A stretch of DNA of 64,000 nucleotides from Chaenocephalus aceratus (GCA_023974075.1 JAMFTG010000111.1:124001-188000); one strand, 5' to 3'. Positions 1 through 13,725 are shown, counted from the first letter of the stretch. Made by a program: numbers and translations. Notes: generated by a model not told the origin, from the letters alone.

Positions 1-1002
1 GGGGGTTTTCGTCGAGGGAACCCATGCGCAGCCGGGTAAACACGTCATCCCTGCAACACTCTATTGGGTTCAATAGATTTTCCAAAGGGGGGTTCGTTTA
101 GCGTGAAACACTTACGGATAAGTTTAAATAAGAAAGTAGAAAGAAAGTGAGGTCATAGAAAACTATTTCTGCTTAAAAGTGAGCGATGAGTCAGAGCTAA
201 ACATTTCAGATGTATCTCACACTGCTCTGTGACTTCCATTCACTGTGTTATTCATGTTTTATTATCTTTGCTTTTAAATGAGTGTTTTTGAATGTTTGAA
301 TTTTATGTTTCTTAAAGGTCTTAATGTCTTTCATTTTCGTAAAGCACTTTGAATGGCCTTGTGTTGAAATGTGCTTTAGAAATAAACTTGCCTTGCAATA
401 AAACATTTTTTATATTTGCCGCATCGCGATGACGAGCCGGACTCAACACCTGCAGTGACCTCAGAAGAACACGATGCAGCACAAGAAACATCTTTAGATT
501 TTAAACTTTAAACACTTGAGATGCGAGGAGAGTGGCGCTGGTTTGATTTCTTAACTTCCACACCATGTGACAGTTTCCTCTCCCCAGCATCGTCTCGACG
601 TCTAATAGACTTTTGCAAGAGACCTAATTTTTGGCAACATATCTGTCTGAGTTTCATTTCCTGCTCACAAGGTTGTCACTGGTATTCTCTTGTTAGCACC
701 CTCTGGCCTCATTAGCGCCACAGCTGCTGCAGAAAGTGACCGTTCAGACGTCTGATGGCTGATTGGTGCTCGTTAATCCATGACATACTTTCTTTATTAA
801 CTTGAATCTTAGACATAGACTACCACCTCCACTGAAGTAGAGATGTAGGTGATTAGAAAGCAATTATCTCAGAGTGAAGGAGAGAGACTTTTGCTCTTAC
901 AAAATCAAATCCATTCCACTTGCTGACTGAGAGAAAGCCCAAATTAATGAAACTCCGTTCCATGTTTTCACTGCTACTTCGCACCAAGGCAGATTCTCAC
1001 AT
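1..1002. other. No gene; fish dispersed-repeat tail near 310-395
   Basis: No coding exon is visible. At about 325-395 the stretch with aaagcactttgaatggcctt and aataaacttgccttgc resembles the common 3' tail of fish non-LTR elements and SINEs. The rest looks like unique intron sequence. Confidence 0.5.
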
Positions 1003-1495
1003 GGGAGCCTGCCTGCAGACCTCCACTCTCAGGACACCTCCACTGTCAGGACAGGAAGTGACGATTCTGACGCGTTTTTTTTCCCGCCCACCGAAGGACT
1101 CGTTTGATGGAAGTTTTCAAATCACAATGGAGACTCATCACGGAGGGGCTGGACACAGGCCGTGGGGGACACCCGAGACCGGGCAATGTCCCCGTGAAAT
1201 AACCTAAAAATAATAAAACCGGGGGAAAGTGAAAAAAAGTGTCCCCTGTCAACTCCCGTTCCATTCCTCCATGGTGTCATTTGAGCGAAAAACTTTTACG
1301 AGAACCAGGCTGGGGGGGTCAAAAGGGCTTGACCAAGGCCGACCCAAAGTGCACGGTGGTCGGACTCATCACCTCCGTGATGAGTCTCCATTGTGATTTG
1401 AAAACTTCCATCAAACGAGTCCTTCGGTGGGCGGGAAAAAAAACGCGTCAGAATCGTCACTTCCTGTCCTGACAGTGGAGGTCTGCACCCCTCTC
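1003..1495. mobile_element. Foldback element with long inverted arms and 11-bp target duplication
   Basis: Two arms (about 1014-1146 and 1372-1487) are near-perfect inverted copies of each other, separated by a roughly 225-bp loop. The left arm carries an extra internal 17-bp duplication near its outer end. The element is flanked by an exact 11-bp direct repeat, gattctcacat (992-1002 and 1496-1506). Arms over 100 bp and a 9-11 bp target duplication fit a Mutator-like or foldback non-autonomous DNA transposon. The same peptide is read from both arms in opposite directions, which is an artefact of the inversion. No transposase is present. Confidence 0.75.
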
Positions 1496-1506
1496 GATTC
1501 TCACAT

Positions 1507-3404
<1,898 letters not shown>

Positions 3405-3409
3405 TTAAA

Positions 3410-4698
3410 GTGGAATAAGTCAACGTCATGCTTGCAAGGGAGTAGCGTGGATACATTTTGTCTTCAAAAGTACACATTTGTTTAATCAAAGTGACACAAT
3501 TTAAAATGCTAGCAGTCCCAGCGTTTGCATATTAATGATCCCCATTATACTAATAAACAATAGAAAACTCTTCAAAAGTAGACCTTTGCCTCCTGTTTGG
3601 CTAATTGCTCTATTACCACTGGCTCATGAAATCACCGAATATTGTTTTCTTATTCTAAAGAATGCATTGTGGAGAAAACAAGTCTGATCCGTTGTGTATA
3701 AATGTTGCTTTTAAACCTTGTATTATTTATTTAATTTCTAAGCGAGAGCCAATGGGGAATTCACATGCAAATTAATTGTTTTTTTCTCGGTTGTTTTCTC
3801 AACCTACGCATTGATTTATGTCTGCAGGCAATCAAATAATCTAATTCCTGCACACAGAGCACCACGCAGGGTTAATGGTGTTTTAGGAGCTTGCACCCAC
3901 ACAAAGGCTGATTTTATTTCACTAATTTGCATTTGCCACAATTAAATCCTAATTACAATTGTTCTAATCCGACCTCACAGGGATTTTGTTGTGGTTTTTT
4001 TTGCACACGTGTTACATTGGGCCGCGGCTGTCCGGGGCTAAGCACCAACACATAGGAAAATGCTATGACGTCATGCCCCTCGCATATTTTTTAACAATGT
4101 TTGCAGCATGCCTATATATGTTTACACAACAAATATATACATGTTAAAACTTTTCTTTCTATATGTTTACGGTTCTTAATAATTCGAAAAATCAATAAAA
4201 CACTCGCTGTAGGGAACATAAATAAGATGACGCGACGACTTTTCAAATGTTAGCGGGTTTCCCCTTTCTTTATTTTCTTCAAATCTACTTGGCTGATCGG
4301 CGACCACACAGTCTCTTCCGTCAGGCACAGACAGCCGGCAGAGTGACAGGTGAATCCGGGAAAAAGTGTGGAGACAAATAGGTAATACACTGACAGGTTT
4401 GATATTATTGATATTCTGGTTTTACGTTCGACTACCATTAAGTTAAATAACGTTTTTTTGTTTGACTAACTTTTGATCAAATCAAGCGTTTCTTAAACTA
4501 AGAGAAAGACACCAGCCAATGGTCGATATTGTTGACTTTATTTTAAAATGGCAGATCTCTGCGACCAGTTATAGTTTGTCGGCTTTGTCAGTGAACGTGT
4601 GTCTCTGCGCCGACCGTGAGCTTTACCGCAGCACCTCCCGCGGGACTCGGTGCTGCGGTTCCTCCGTGCAGAGCGCCCGTTTCCTAAACCATGCTATG
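3410..4698. other. No gene or clear repeat seen
   Basis: AT-rich sequence with several homopolymer runs. Short reading frames here have no recognisable domains. Confidence 0.5.
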
Positions 4699-5293
4699 CA
4701 GGGGCGGTTCTAGGGGGGGGAAACCCTCCAAAAAGGTTACAATATTACGATTTATTGGAATTAAATCAAATCAGAGACCCGGATGTACAGTGGAGATTAA
4801 ACTGTTCATTACCTTATAAAAGCAAATACTGTTTATGTTTTTTAATTAAATTGTCACTTAAATTTACCAAAACAAATACCAATTATTGTATTTTATGTTT
4901 ATTTTACAAAATTACTTTATACTGTCTTTGTCAATTTAACCCACTTTTATTGTACCCCTCATGAAACAACTGGCCCCAGCCTGATGCTGTGTATGTGTGT
5001 GCATAAAGCTGAGATATGCATATATTTATTTAAAGTGAGGCATGATGCAGAAATGAGTGAAGCAAAAAGGAGGAAAGTTACAGACTTCTTTAAAAGGTAT
5101 GCAAGACATCACTGCTACTTAGCGTGTCAAAGCCATTTGTATCTTTTATTTATTCACCATAAGTTCCTTTGTTAATTATCCTACATTTAAATGCAGAGTT
5201 GAGCAGAACAAGGCAGGTGATGGGCGAGCAGGGCTGCTTGGAAAAGAGAGAGGATCAGAGCAGCGTAAAGAAGGGAAGGGAGTGGAGGAACTT

Positions 5294-5382
5294 GAGGAGA
5301 GGAGAGGAGAGGAGAGGAGAGGAGAGCAGAGGAGAGGAGAGGAGAGGAGAGGAGAGGAGCAGAGGAGCAGAGGAGCAGAGCA
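5294..5382. repeat. (GGAGA)n microsatellite inside the transposase frame
   Basis: A run of GGAGA pentamers with a few GAGCA interruptions. It stays in the transposase frame and reads as an ERRGEE-type charged repeat. Confidence 0.9.
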
Positions 5383-6771
5383 GGGAAGCAGTGTAGGAAA
5401 GGCTGACAACTTGCCTGACTGCTGGAATCAAAGTCAATTGGAATATTTTACGCAGAAATATACATTTCTAATAGTTGGAAATAAAAAAATAGGATGCAAA
5501 TCATGCAGGGAAGCGGGATCCCTTGGGGTAACGAGAACAGGGAAACAGGTACTCATTCTCTACTGAATGGCAGAACGGTAGGGTCGGCCCATATGCCAAC
5601 AGCAATGAGAAGCAAATGAAATCTTTGAGAAAGAAAATAAATGAACATAGTGTCTCACAGAGTCACACATTAGCACAGGACATGGTAACAAGACAAAATG
5701 AAGAAGCTTTAAAATCAAGCTTTCTAAAAACTCAAAAAGACATTTTGGCTTCACCATAACGTCTTTAGAACGGCATCCATCACCCTGGACTAATAGAACT
5801 ACAAATGATAAATGGTGTAAATGTTGGCCGAGTACTCCACTCAAATGTTACATGTACAGACACTGTACATTTTATCTCAAAAGAAATGAGGGAAGCCCTT
5901 TTGGCAAGTATCACCGTGACACCCGACCAAAGCTAACTGCTCTTGTGGATGAAAGCACATCATTAAGCAAGCAGTCTCGTCTTATTGTGTCCCTAAGAAC
6001 GTCAGCTGATAGCTCAGAGCCAGTAACCTTTGATCTTCGCGAGCTAGAGAGTACAACTGCAGATGGAGTCATTAGTCAACGACTGAACTGTCTACAGAAA
6101 TATGGCCTTGATGATGCTTTTCTGAAAGAATGTCTGGTGGGATTCTGCTCAGATGGAGCCTCCGTAATGGTAGGCAGAAAGAATGGCGTCTACACAAAAC
6201 TGAGAAGTAAGTACCCAGGCCTCATAGGCTGGCATCGTCTAAACCAGGGGTTGGCGTTGTCTGTGTCAGATGCAGTCAAGCACCGAAACCAACCACTTCA
6301 CAGCTTTTCTTGACAAGCTATACTGTCTCTGTCATCAGTCACCAAAGAACTTGAGAGAGCTTGATGCTGCAGTCTCTGAAGTAGGTGTATGCTTGAGGAA
6401 GATTGGTCGCGTCCTCGGGATCAGGTGGGTGGCTTCATCTTTTAGGACAGTAAATGCTGCTTGGACCATGTATGCTGCACTCTATCATCGCCTCACATCT
6501 GCAAGTGTAGATGTGAACCGGAGGTGGGGACTCGAGTCACATGACTTGAGTCGAGTCAGACTCGAGTCGCGTATTGTTTGACTTGAGACTTGCTTGACTA
6601 ACATGGATAAAAGACTTGACTTGACTTTGACTTGGTATTCATGACTTGAGACTTGACTTAAGCTTGAGACGGATGACTTAAAAGGACTTGACTGTTTAAA
6701 ATTAAATATTGGCGTTTGTTTCTGTAGTGAGATATTACGTTTAGTTTTTCGAAAAACGTGATTATAGCGCC

Positions 6772-6985
6772 GTGCGCAACCAGAAGGCCGGAGTCTCAGC
6801 TAACACGGCAGCGGCTAGCGTTACTCCACAAATAGTGAAGTTTGGATTCAAGGATTATTTTGTCGATGACGGTAATACGAAGAGAACAGCGGTATGCCGG
6901 GTCTGCAGCATAACGATCAGTGACACGACCACCACAACACCCAACTTCATTCGTCATCGTCACTACAAAAACCCCACAGAGAAAG
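6772..6985 (+). pseudogene. BED-type zinc finger, first exon of a hAT transposase
   Basis: The frame reads VKFGFKDYFVDDGNTK, then CRVCSITISD, then NFIRHRHYKN, with the C-x2-C and H-x3-H-like spacing of a BED DNA-binding finger. It ends in CCCACAGAGAAAG followed by gtgcgtg, a plausible donor. The true start codon is not clear because the frame is open further upstream. The following catalytic exons are missing from this copy, so this is a remnant. BED fingers in hAT transposases bind the transposon ends. Confidence 0.7.
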
Positions 6986-7657
6986 GTGCGTGCATGTGTT
7001 GTGTTAGCTAGAATGCTAACGTTAAGTTTAAGCTACGTTGGACTTGGTTTCAAATCGATTAGGCAAAGAGAGAGAGAGAGATGCCTCGTTTATCTCCCCT
7101 GTGTTTTTATCAGAAGTTTCTGTAAACTGTTGAATAATGTAGTTCATCTACTTTTTAGTAGTTTGTTTTAATGTTTTAATTATGTTGTTTTTGTTTGTAG
7201 AAGTGCATCGTTCCTTGATTTATTGTGAAATGAATCTGAACTTTTTGATCTGTTATGATGATAAACTGAAGCCATTTCTAAATGAACCAAATTAAGTGAG
7301 TTTTAAATCGTCCTACTTAGTTTATAAGGACATTATGAAGAGGAGCAAATTAAATGATTTGAAAATGATATCTACGTAGGCGCTGACGCTGTTGGCGGTT
7401 CTAGTGTTAACAGAAAGTTAAATTAAATATGTGTAGGTAATGGCATCTGCCATATGATTTTCTTACCTGGAGTTCTGCCTTTTTGAACAGACTTTTTGAG
7501 TCCTAGCTATATCGTCTGCAGTTAATATTAATCTAATATGATCGTCATCGGTCTAAATTACATTTCAATGATTAACTGTGTATGTAATGAAGATCATAGT
7601 GTGGGTTAAATCCATTTTCATAACTGTCAAAGAATATTTTAATCTGATCTGTGTATT

Positions 7658-8098
7658 TTAGAAACTTCTGTCTTTTCCTTCATGTGCCCTGTCTGTAACT
7701 TGAGGAGGACACTTGAGGAGGACACTTGAGGAGGACACTTGAGGAGGACACTTGAGGAGGACACTTGAGGAGGACACCCTCACTGTGGGCGAGGGGTTCG
7801 GAGGCCCATGAAGAGTTGCGAAACAGAGGTCTTTGTTCTTAAACGTCTGGTATTGATTAGATGGAAGCGCGGGAATATAGGCCACTCCTTTATTGATGTA
7901 TAGATCTGCGCTGTGTTCCTTTGTCTCCTCAGAGTTGGCTTTCATGATGACAGTTGTGTGAAATACCTCGTGAACGCTCCGGCCGTTTGTCTCTCGATAA
8001 ACTTCAGTGTTTGACTCAGGCCGATTCCAGCTTCCATTCCTTTCACTACTGAACATTGATTCGGCATTGCTAAACAGACGTTTCTTCACAATAACCAC
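7658..8098 (-). other. Unidentified 146-codon open frame inside the nested hAT
   Basis: A minus-strand frame within the interior of the hAT at 6519-8786. The part at about 7790-8090 has protein-like composition (for example SWNRPESNTEVYRETNGRS and HTTVIMKANSEETKEHSADL), unlike the flanking AT-rich DNA. Its tail runs into a 13-bp tandem repeat. No start ATG lies at the beginning, and a stop lies just upstream with an AG that could be an acceptor (aaatcag). I do not recognise the family. It might be a captured host exon or a chance frame. Confidence 0.3.
7698..7777. repeat. 13-bp minisatellite, about 6 units
   Basis: Tandem units of acttgaggaggac within the nested hAT. Confidence 0.95.
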
Positions 8099-8215
8099 CG
8101 TCTTTTAACTGATTTAAATGTGGGAACTGGGCTTATTCATCAGCATGTCGTATGACTTGACTTGACTTGCTTGACTCTCACCACAGTGACTTGGGACTTG
8201 CTTGATACTTGTAGA

Positions 8216-8735
8216 CCGGGGTGTCAAACTCAATTTCATCACGGGCCACATTCACATTATGGTTGCACTCAAAGGGCCGGTTGTAACTTTAAGACTATAT
8301 AAAAATACATATATAAATATTGAATATATATAAAATAATGTATTATATTACATTATTGCCTCTGCATTGGATTATTATCGGATAGGGTAAAAACTTCATA
8401 ATTAACTCGGTCTGAAAGCAGAAGGGAAAATAATTGCAAGTCTCTTCAGTGAGAATGTTACAAAAATGATTTTAAAATAAAAGCTAAATAAAAAAGAAGT
8501 GACATTTTGAAAAAAAAGTCACTTCTGAGAAAAGGGAAAATTCTGGGAAAAAAGGCATATTTAGAAGAAAAAAGTCTAATTTGAGATGCATTGTGCTCCA
8601 TGGGCAACGTGCTTCTGTAAAGTAGCATGTAACCGTATAACAAACATATTATATTCTTTGCAAGCTCTTGTGGGGCCACAGAAAATGAAGTCACGGGCCG
8701 GATTTGGCCCCCGGGCCTTGAATTTGACACCCCTG
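8216..8735 (-). mobile_element. Non-autonomous hAT (CAGGGGTGTCAAACTC type), third nesting level
   Basis: The ends ccggggtgtcaaactc and tttgacacccctg are the inverted repeats of a common fish hAT MITE. TTGTAG on both sides is an imperfect target duplication. A second copy in the opposite orientation is at 20601-20989; both share the subterminal gcactcaaagggccggttgt and ggggccacagaaaatgaagt stretches. Confidence 0.85.
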
Positions 8736-9960
8736 TTGTAGGTCAAGACTTGAGACTTGCACATGTAGGACTTACTCCCACTTCTGATGTGAACCGTTCC
8801 TCAAATGATAGATGCACGTATGAGGGGCTAGCAGCAAAGCTGACGTCAGTTGCTTTAGTTAAAAACCTGGGACTGATGACGGATGCACTCGAGGAGCTGA
8901 AAGACCTGTCTGAGGCTCTACAGTCGAGAGACATTAGACAGTCTCAATCAGTACATCTGATAAAAAGACAGCTGGATGTTTTTAAAACCATGAGCAGGAA
9001 CCCAGACGGTGTCTGTTCTATAAAACCGCATGAGAGGCAGAGCAGCAAGGTGTTTTAATGGCATAACACTACGCCATCACCCAAGGCAGAAGATAATAGA
9101 TTCCACACAGTGTTATGCAGCACTATGCAAACGCATGGAAACAAGGATGCTCACAAGTGAAGAGGAATGTTCTTGATACAAAGACATGGCCAAGCCCTCT
9201 ACCATCAATGTATGGTGATGTGAAATAAGAGAGCTCTTTTGAAAACAGGATTCTCTGGTGTTCAGCAAAGTTATAGGGACTTTAAGGAGGATGCCAGAGT
9301 CCCTTCTGAAGCTTAAGAGTGAACCATGCTGTGAGCAGTGCAGAGTGCAGAGGGGCTTCTCAGAAATGAATGCAGTTGTAACATCAATGCGCTCACAACT
9401 CAAAACTCAAAATGTCTCTGCTCTAATGTTCATTGAAATGGATGGACCTCCTCTTGCCTCTTGGGACCCCACGACACACGTGAGGAAGTGGGTAGCTGCC
9501 AGGCCTGCAGCATTCAGCCTGTAGACAGAGATGCACGACTGCAGGCTTCCCCCATCAGCCCATCGGGGACTTGATGAAGGAGCTCGTCGTACAGACAGTA
9601 ATGTTGTTGAACTGCTTATATTGATTTCATTCCTCAATTCAGATAATATGTCTCTGTACTCTCAGAGTTGTTTTTAATGTTCTTGAGTAAGTGTGCAGAT
9701 ACATGTTGACTGAAAATGGCAGTTTGAAGGTCTGTCATTCGTGAAAAATGTTTGTGTATATATGAATAATTTCAAATGTAAATTCATTCCAGTTAAATAA
9801 TACTAATAAAAAGACAGTCTATTTGACTTTCTATGTTTACTTCCTCGATTGGTGGCATGACATCTGATACAGGAGCAGTTGCTTTGGGATTGGGCATCAT
9901 ATATTGCCCCCCCCCCCAAAACACAGCCCCCCCACATATCAAATCCCAACTTAACCCCCT

Positions 9961-10255
9961 ACTGTAGATAACAGAGCCGTATAGCCGGGCAGGTCATTAC
10001 AAAGGCATCGGAGCTCTCCAGCGGTGGCCTGTCACAGAAACGAGCGCCTCTGATTAGCTCCGCAGGGCCCTTTGTTGGAAGCATTTGATCACGCAGCGAA
10101 CTGGAGAGAAGCTGCGAGTTCTCCGATCTCTCTCCGTCAATCAGGCTCCAGCAGCAGCCGATCACGTATTCCACAGGTGTCCACGGTCACGCCGCATAAT
10201 TGAAACTGCTCCGTCTCCATCCAAAGTTCGATTTGCTAAGCTTTAGACGTCAGAC

Positions 10256-10291
<36 letters not shown>

Positions 10292-10421
10292 ATACCGGTG
10301 CACGGCTATTATGGAGTGCAGCATCTCTGCACAAATCATAACAAATCATCTCCTCCGGATGTTCTGTCGGAGGCATACCAGTCCCTATCTTAGAGATTAA
10401 AACATCCATTACTGTGCGCGC

Positions 10422-10507
<86 letters not shown>

Positions 10508-11131
10508 GGCATGAAGTCACCGTCAAAGGATGCTGTTGTATCTGCGTGACTTTCTGGAGCAGAGGTACCTCGCCTGCAGCAGAGTGAGAAAACATCACTT
10601 TATATGGATGACCTCTAAACAGTCTGTATTGTTGTGTCACCAAAGCTCCGTCTTCCTTTTAAAAGATCGACTGTATGTTTAAACTGAAAGAACGTCAGGG
10701 TTACTCTGAGGCACTTTCACCCTTTGAGCTGACAGGAGGTTTGAAATGGATACAAAGTTAAACGCGCTACTTGTTTCTTCCTGTAACTGTAGAAGCATCG
10801 TTAAGTCAGTAAAGATTAGAAAGGCTGATGTTGATGTTTGAATAATTGTCGCCCACTTCCTTAGGTCGCTAGGATAATGTCCCACTTAAAAGTCGATATT
10901 TTCAGTTTATCACAGGCTGAGAAATTAACAACCGCTCGCTGCTGGATCAATCAACTTAGATTGCATGTCTTCATTTAGCAATTAAGACGCAGACACATGC
11001 AAAGTGCGACTGTTCACTTTCTCACCATATGCTCTGTTGAAGGGGTAGTCCAGCAATCCGGCATTTTAAGTCCAAATTAATCACATAATAATAACGTTTT
11101 CCCTTAAAGCGAAATGTTTTTGTGTTATTTT
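9961..11131. other. No confident gene; two CA/TG microsatellites
   Basis: Contains (TG)n at 10261-10289 and (CA)n at 10422-10505. A GC-richer block at 9960-10190 has an open minus-strand frame with no recognisable domain and no clear splice sites. Confidence 0.5.
10422..10505. repeat. (CA)n microsatellite
   Basis: About 40 CA units. A (TG)n run of about 14 units lies 130 bp upstream at 10261-10289. Confidence 0.97.
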
Positions 11132-11806
11132 TAGGGCCTGGACTTTAACGCGTTCATTCAGATTAATTAATTACACAAATATTAACGCGTTATAATCGCA
11201 CTTTAATCGCACTTATTTTTGCACAGCGGAACGTTTCTCACTGGATGAGTTTCAGGCGTACCGATTATACTGGAGCACCAACTAACGTTCATGACTTCAG
11301 CATGGGACTTCAAACAACAACAAACCACGGGGAACAATAGTCAAACATGAACGAACAAGCTGATGAGACCGCTTTGGTCGGCCCCGAAAAAACGGACGGA
11401 TGGAAGCGTTGAATTAGCATATCACCGCAGCACATCAAGCCTAAAGTATCACCTAAATGCAAAGCATGTAGCAGCTAGCATGTAGCAGCTAGCATGTAGC
11501 AGCTAGCGTGGACGTTAGCCCGACTCCGAGTGCAAGGAACCACACCCTGACCCAACCCACACTCAACCAGACGACTGGTTTCAGGGCCAGGATAAGGAAG
11601 TCCACGTCTGAGAGAAGAACCAGCTCCCTGGCTCCCTGGACTGCACTCGACTGTAGACCACCTGGAGTCACATCCATGTGGAAACTGCTTCTCACTGTTC
11701 TCAGGTCAAATATGTATATTTGATTAAAAATGCGATTAATTTCGATTAATTAATTACAAAGCCTCGAATTAATTAGATTAATTTTTTTAATCGAGTCCCG
11801 GCTCTA
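11132..11806. mobile_element. hAT element with BED-finger remnant, perfect 8-bp target duplication
   Basis: Flanked by the exact duplication gttatttt (11124-11131 and 11807-11814). The ends tagggcctggactttaacg and cgagtcccggctcta are imperfect inverted repeats of a widespread fish hAT family with a gattaattaattac subterminal motif at both ends. Inside, MNEQADETALVGPEKTDGWK (from 11347) is followed in another frame by STSSLKYHLNAKHV (about 11427-11468), the second half of a BED finger. The rest of the transposase is missing. Confidence 0.88.
11461..11505. repeat. 14-bp tandem repeat, 3 units
   Basis: Three units of gcatgtagcagcta directly after the BED-finger remnant. Confidence 0.9.
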
Positions 11807-11814
11807 GTTATTTT

Positions 11815-12171
11815 TAAACACCTTTTCACTTTTCTCAAATGGTCGTGGCAATTGCATCTGGTTACCTGAATTAATTCAAACTATGTGTAACACTTTATAG
11901 TATGAGTATAGTTGAAGAAGCAATAGTAGAATTGGTGTATTTATTACTATTATCATTAGTATTATTCTTATAAGTCCAGTTTTCTGCATCATGCATCTTT
12001 GATTTGGTGTTTAATACTGGATGTATGGGTTAATTACCGAGGCTGCAACCATCAATACTCAATCAGTATCAATCTTTATGATACGAAATGATTAAAGAAT
12101 ATGCTGATTGAAAGGGCTGTTGTGGATTCTTTGAGGTAATCAGGGAAAACTAAAGTAGTAACTTACGTATG
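11815..12171. other. No gene seen
   Basis: AT-rich intron sequence ending at the acgtatg duplication (12165-12171). Confidence 0.5.
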
Positions 12172-13307
12172 GCTGGGAATCACCAGGCTCCCCACGATAC
12201 GATACTATCGCGGTGCCGTGATCGTGATATATATCGCCCAAGAGCTTCAGCTTCCGGGGCATTCTGGCTGCGCATCACGCATTCACCAATGGGTAATGTT
12301 TAGATGGGTTTTAGGAACTTCCCCTCGATTCTATTGGCTCTAACGGTTAACAAGAGGTGTCAATCATCAACATCGAACGAGGAGGGCCATCATTCAAGGG
12401 TGGTTTTCACTATAAGTAATTTCTTTTTTTACTGTGTTCAATCTGAATTGAAATTAAAATAAAAAAAATCTATATTGATTCGGACTTTTCTACATCCAAC
12501 TCACAGGTTTATCATTGCTTTGAGAAAAAAGATTATTAATGTACCCCTTTTAGAAGATATCGAGCCTGAGGCCTGAAAAACAGGCTCAGGGCTTAACAGG
12601 TTAAGACACGATACGGTAGTATTGCGATTCTACGATATGCTAAGTATTGCGATACGATATGTTCCGATATTGCAAATCACATGTGTCATATCTATGTCCG
12701 TCTTCCCTTCCTTGTTAAAAAATGTATTTGCAATTTGAATAGTTTATGTAAATAACCCAATTTGTGTTATTTGAACCTGAAAAGCATCGTTTTTGTTTGT
12801 CTTTCATTGCAATTGTATACATGTCTTAACTTCCTGTTTATATACGACCATCTTTCGGAGGGATATGCTAAGGTTTATATGAAAATGTTTTAAATAATTT
12901 ACTTGGCATCCGTGTATCGATACAATATCGCCACGCAAAGTATCGCGATTCTATGCCGTATCTAGAGATGTCCCGATCCGATCACGTGATTTTCAAAAGA
13001 TCGGAATCGGGAGAAAAAATTCGGGATCGGGAATTATTATTATTTTTTTTATAAAATATTTTCATTATTTTATTTAATGTTACAAAACAAAAATGACCAT
13101 GTTCACGTCTTAAAGTCATCCTGAGGACTTCGTTTTGGTTTAAAATTACACAACATCATGTATGTGTTGCTTCCTTTGGGCTTGTTTTCAGACCTGGTTG
13201 CTTATTCCTCTGAAATCTGGCAGCAGAGTGGGCGCAGTGTCTAATAGTAGCAGTACGCTAACGAGAGGCTACGTTCAGCTGGTGACTCGGGAGTCGGGAC
13301 AGAGAAA

Positions 13308-13643
13308 ATGTCAGGAGTTTGGAAGTATTATGAAATTGAAAGCGAAGGCAGTGTAACAGCCAGATGCAATGTTTGCAAGGCGGAGGTTCCGCGTGGTGGA
13401 AAGAACAGAGCTACGTTCAACACGACCAATCTAATACGCCACCTGAGAAACAAACACCAACACGGCGAGTACACAGCGGCCACTCAGGTAACGGCACTGA
13501 AACAACCGACACTTTCAGAGACTTTCAAAAGGAAAGAGAAACTGCCCCAGAACAGAGAAAAGGCCAACACAATAACAGCCAAGATAGCTGACTTCATCGC
13601 GTTGGATGACCAGCCGTTATCTGTTACCTTTTTTTCCTCTTAA
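13308..13643 (+). pseudogene. ZBED-like hAT transposase N-terminus (BED finger)
   Basis: The frame reads MSGVWKYYEIESEGSVTARC, then CNVCKAEVPRGGKNRA, then TNLIRHLRNKHQHGEY. That is a full BED-type C2H2 zinc finger (C-x2-C, H-x4-H) as in ZBED1/ZBED4-type proteins and their hAT relatives, where it binds DNA. After it come QPTLSETF and a KIADFIALDDQPLS segment, the usual link to the catalytic core, in which the last motif is normally followed by a V(V/E)DxGF segment. Here the frame stops instead. About 111 residues remain of an expected 600 or more. The upstream reading frame 13162-13356 is a shadow. Confidence 0.8.
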
Positions 13644-13725
13644 TGCATTGCATAAAGATCGGATCGGGAAAAATCGGTATCGGCAGATTGTCAAAATCTA
13701 TAAATAAAGGTTTGAAATGAAATTA

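Larger units (their letters stand above)
6519..8786 (+). mobile_element. hAT transposon nested in the transposase, perfect 8-bp target duplication
   Basis: The ends cggaggtggg and cccacttctg form the CAGAGGTGGG-type hAT inverted repeat. The exact 8-bp duplication atgtgaac flanks it (6511-6518 and 8787-8794). Subterminal regions are dense in gacttgagact-type repeats (6540-6690, 8140-8215, 8743-8760). Only a first transposase exon remains (about 6772-6985). The rest of the interior is a non-transposase block (7600-8100) and a third hAT insertion (8216-8735), so the copy is non-autonomous. Confidence 0.9.
5053..9524 (+). pseudogene. hAT transposase, ZNF862/KIAA1586-like, broken
   Basis: Exon 1 (5053-5097) encodes MSEAKRRKVTDFFKR and ends at gtatgc; it joins in frame to an open stretch from about 5196. 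That stretch holds a GA-rich repeat, then DNLPDCWNQSQLEYF and a zinc-finger-like CKSCREAGSLG segment, the N-terminal TTF-type region of this hAT group. Catalytic-core pieces follow at 5930-6313 (LTALVDESTSLSK, CSDGASVMVG, GWHRLNQ) and 6314-6510 in another frame. After the nested hAT the reading resumes at about 8787-9058 (CTYEGLAAKLTSVAL), and the C-terminal dimerisation region (CRVQRGFSEMN, then a GPPL motif) lies at 9258-9524. There are stops near 5566 and 5758, frameshifts near 5850, 6290 and 9058-9258, and the insertion. The WHCLNH-type motif has Arg and Gln instead of Cys and His. It cannot make an active transposase. Confidence 0.85.
4699..9960 (+). mobile_element. Degenerate hAT transposon with nested insertions
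   Basis: The left end caggggcggttctaggggg looks like a hAT terminal inverted repeat. Inside lies a broken hAT transposase (5053-9524). The right end is uncertain: a C-rich stretch at 9906-9960 resembles the C-rich right subterminal region of such elements, but no matching target duplication was found. A second hAT (6519-8786) interrupts the coding region. Confidence 0.65.
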
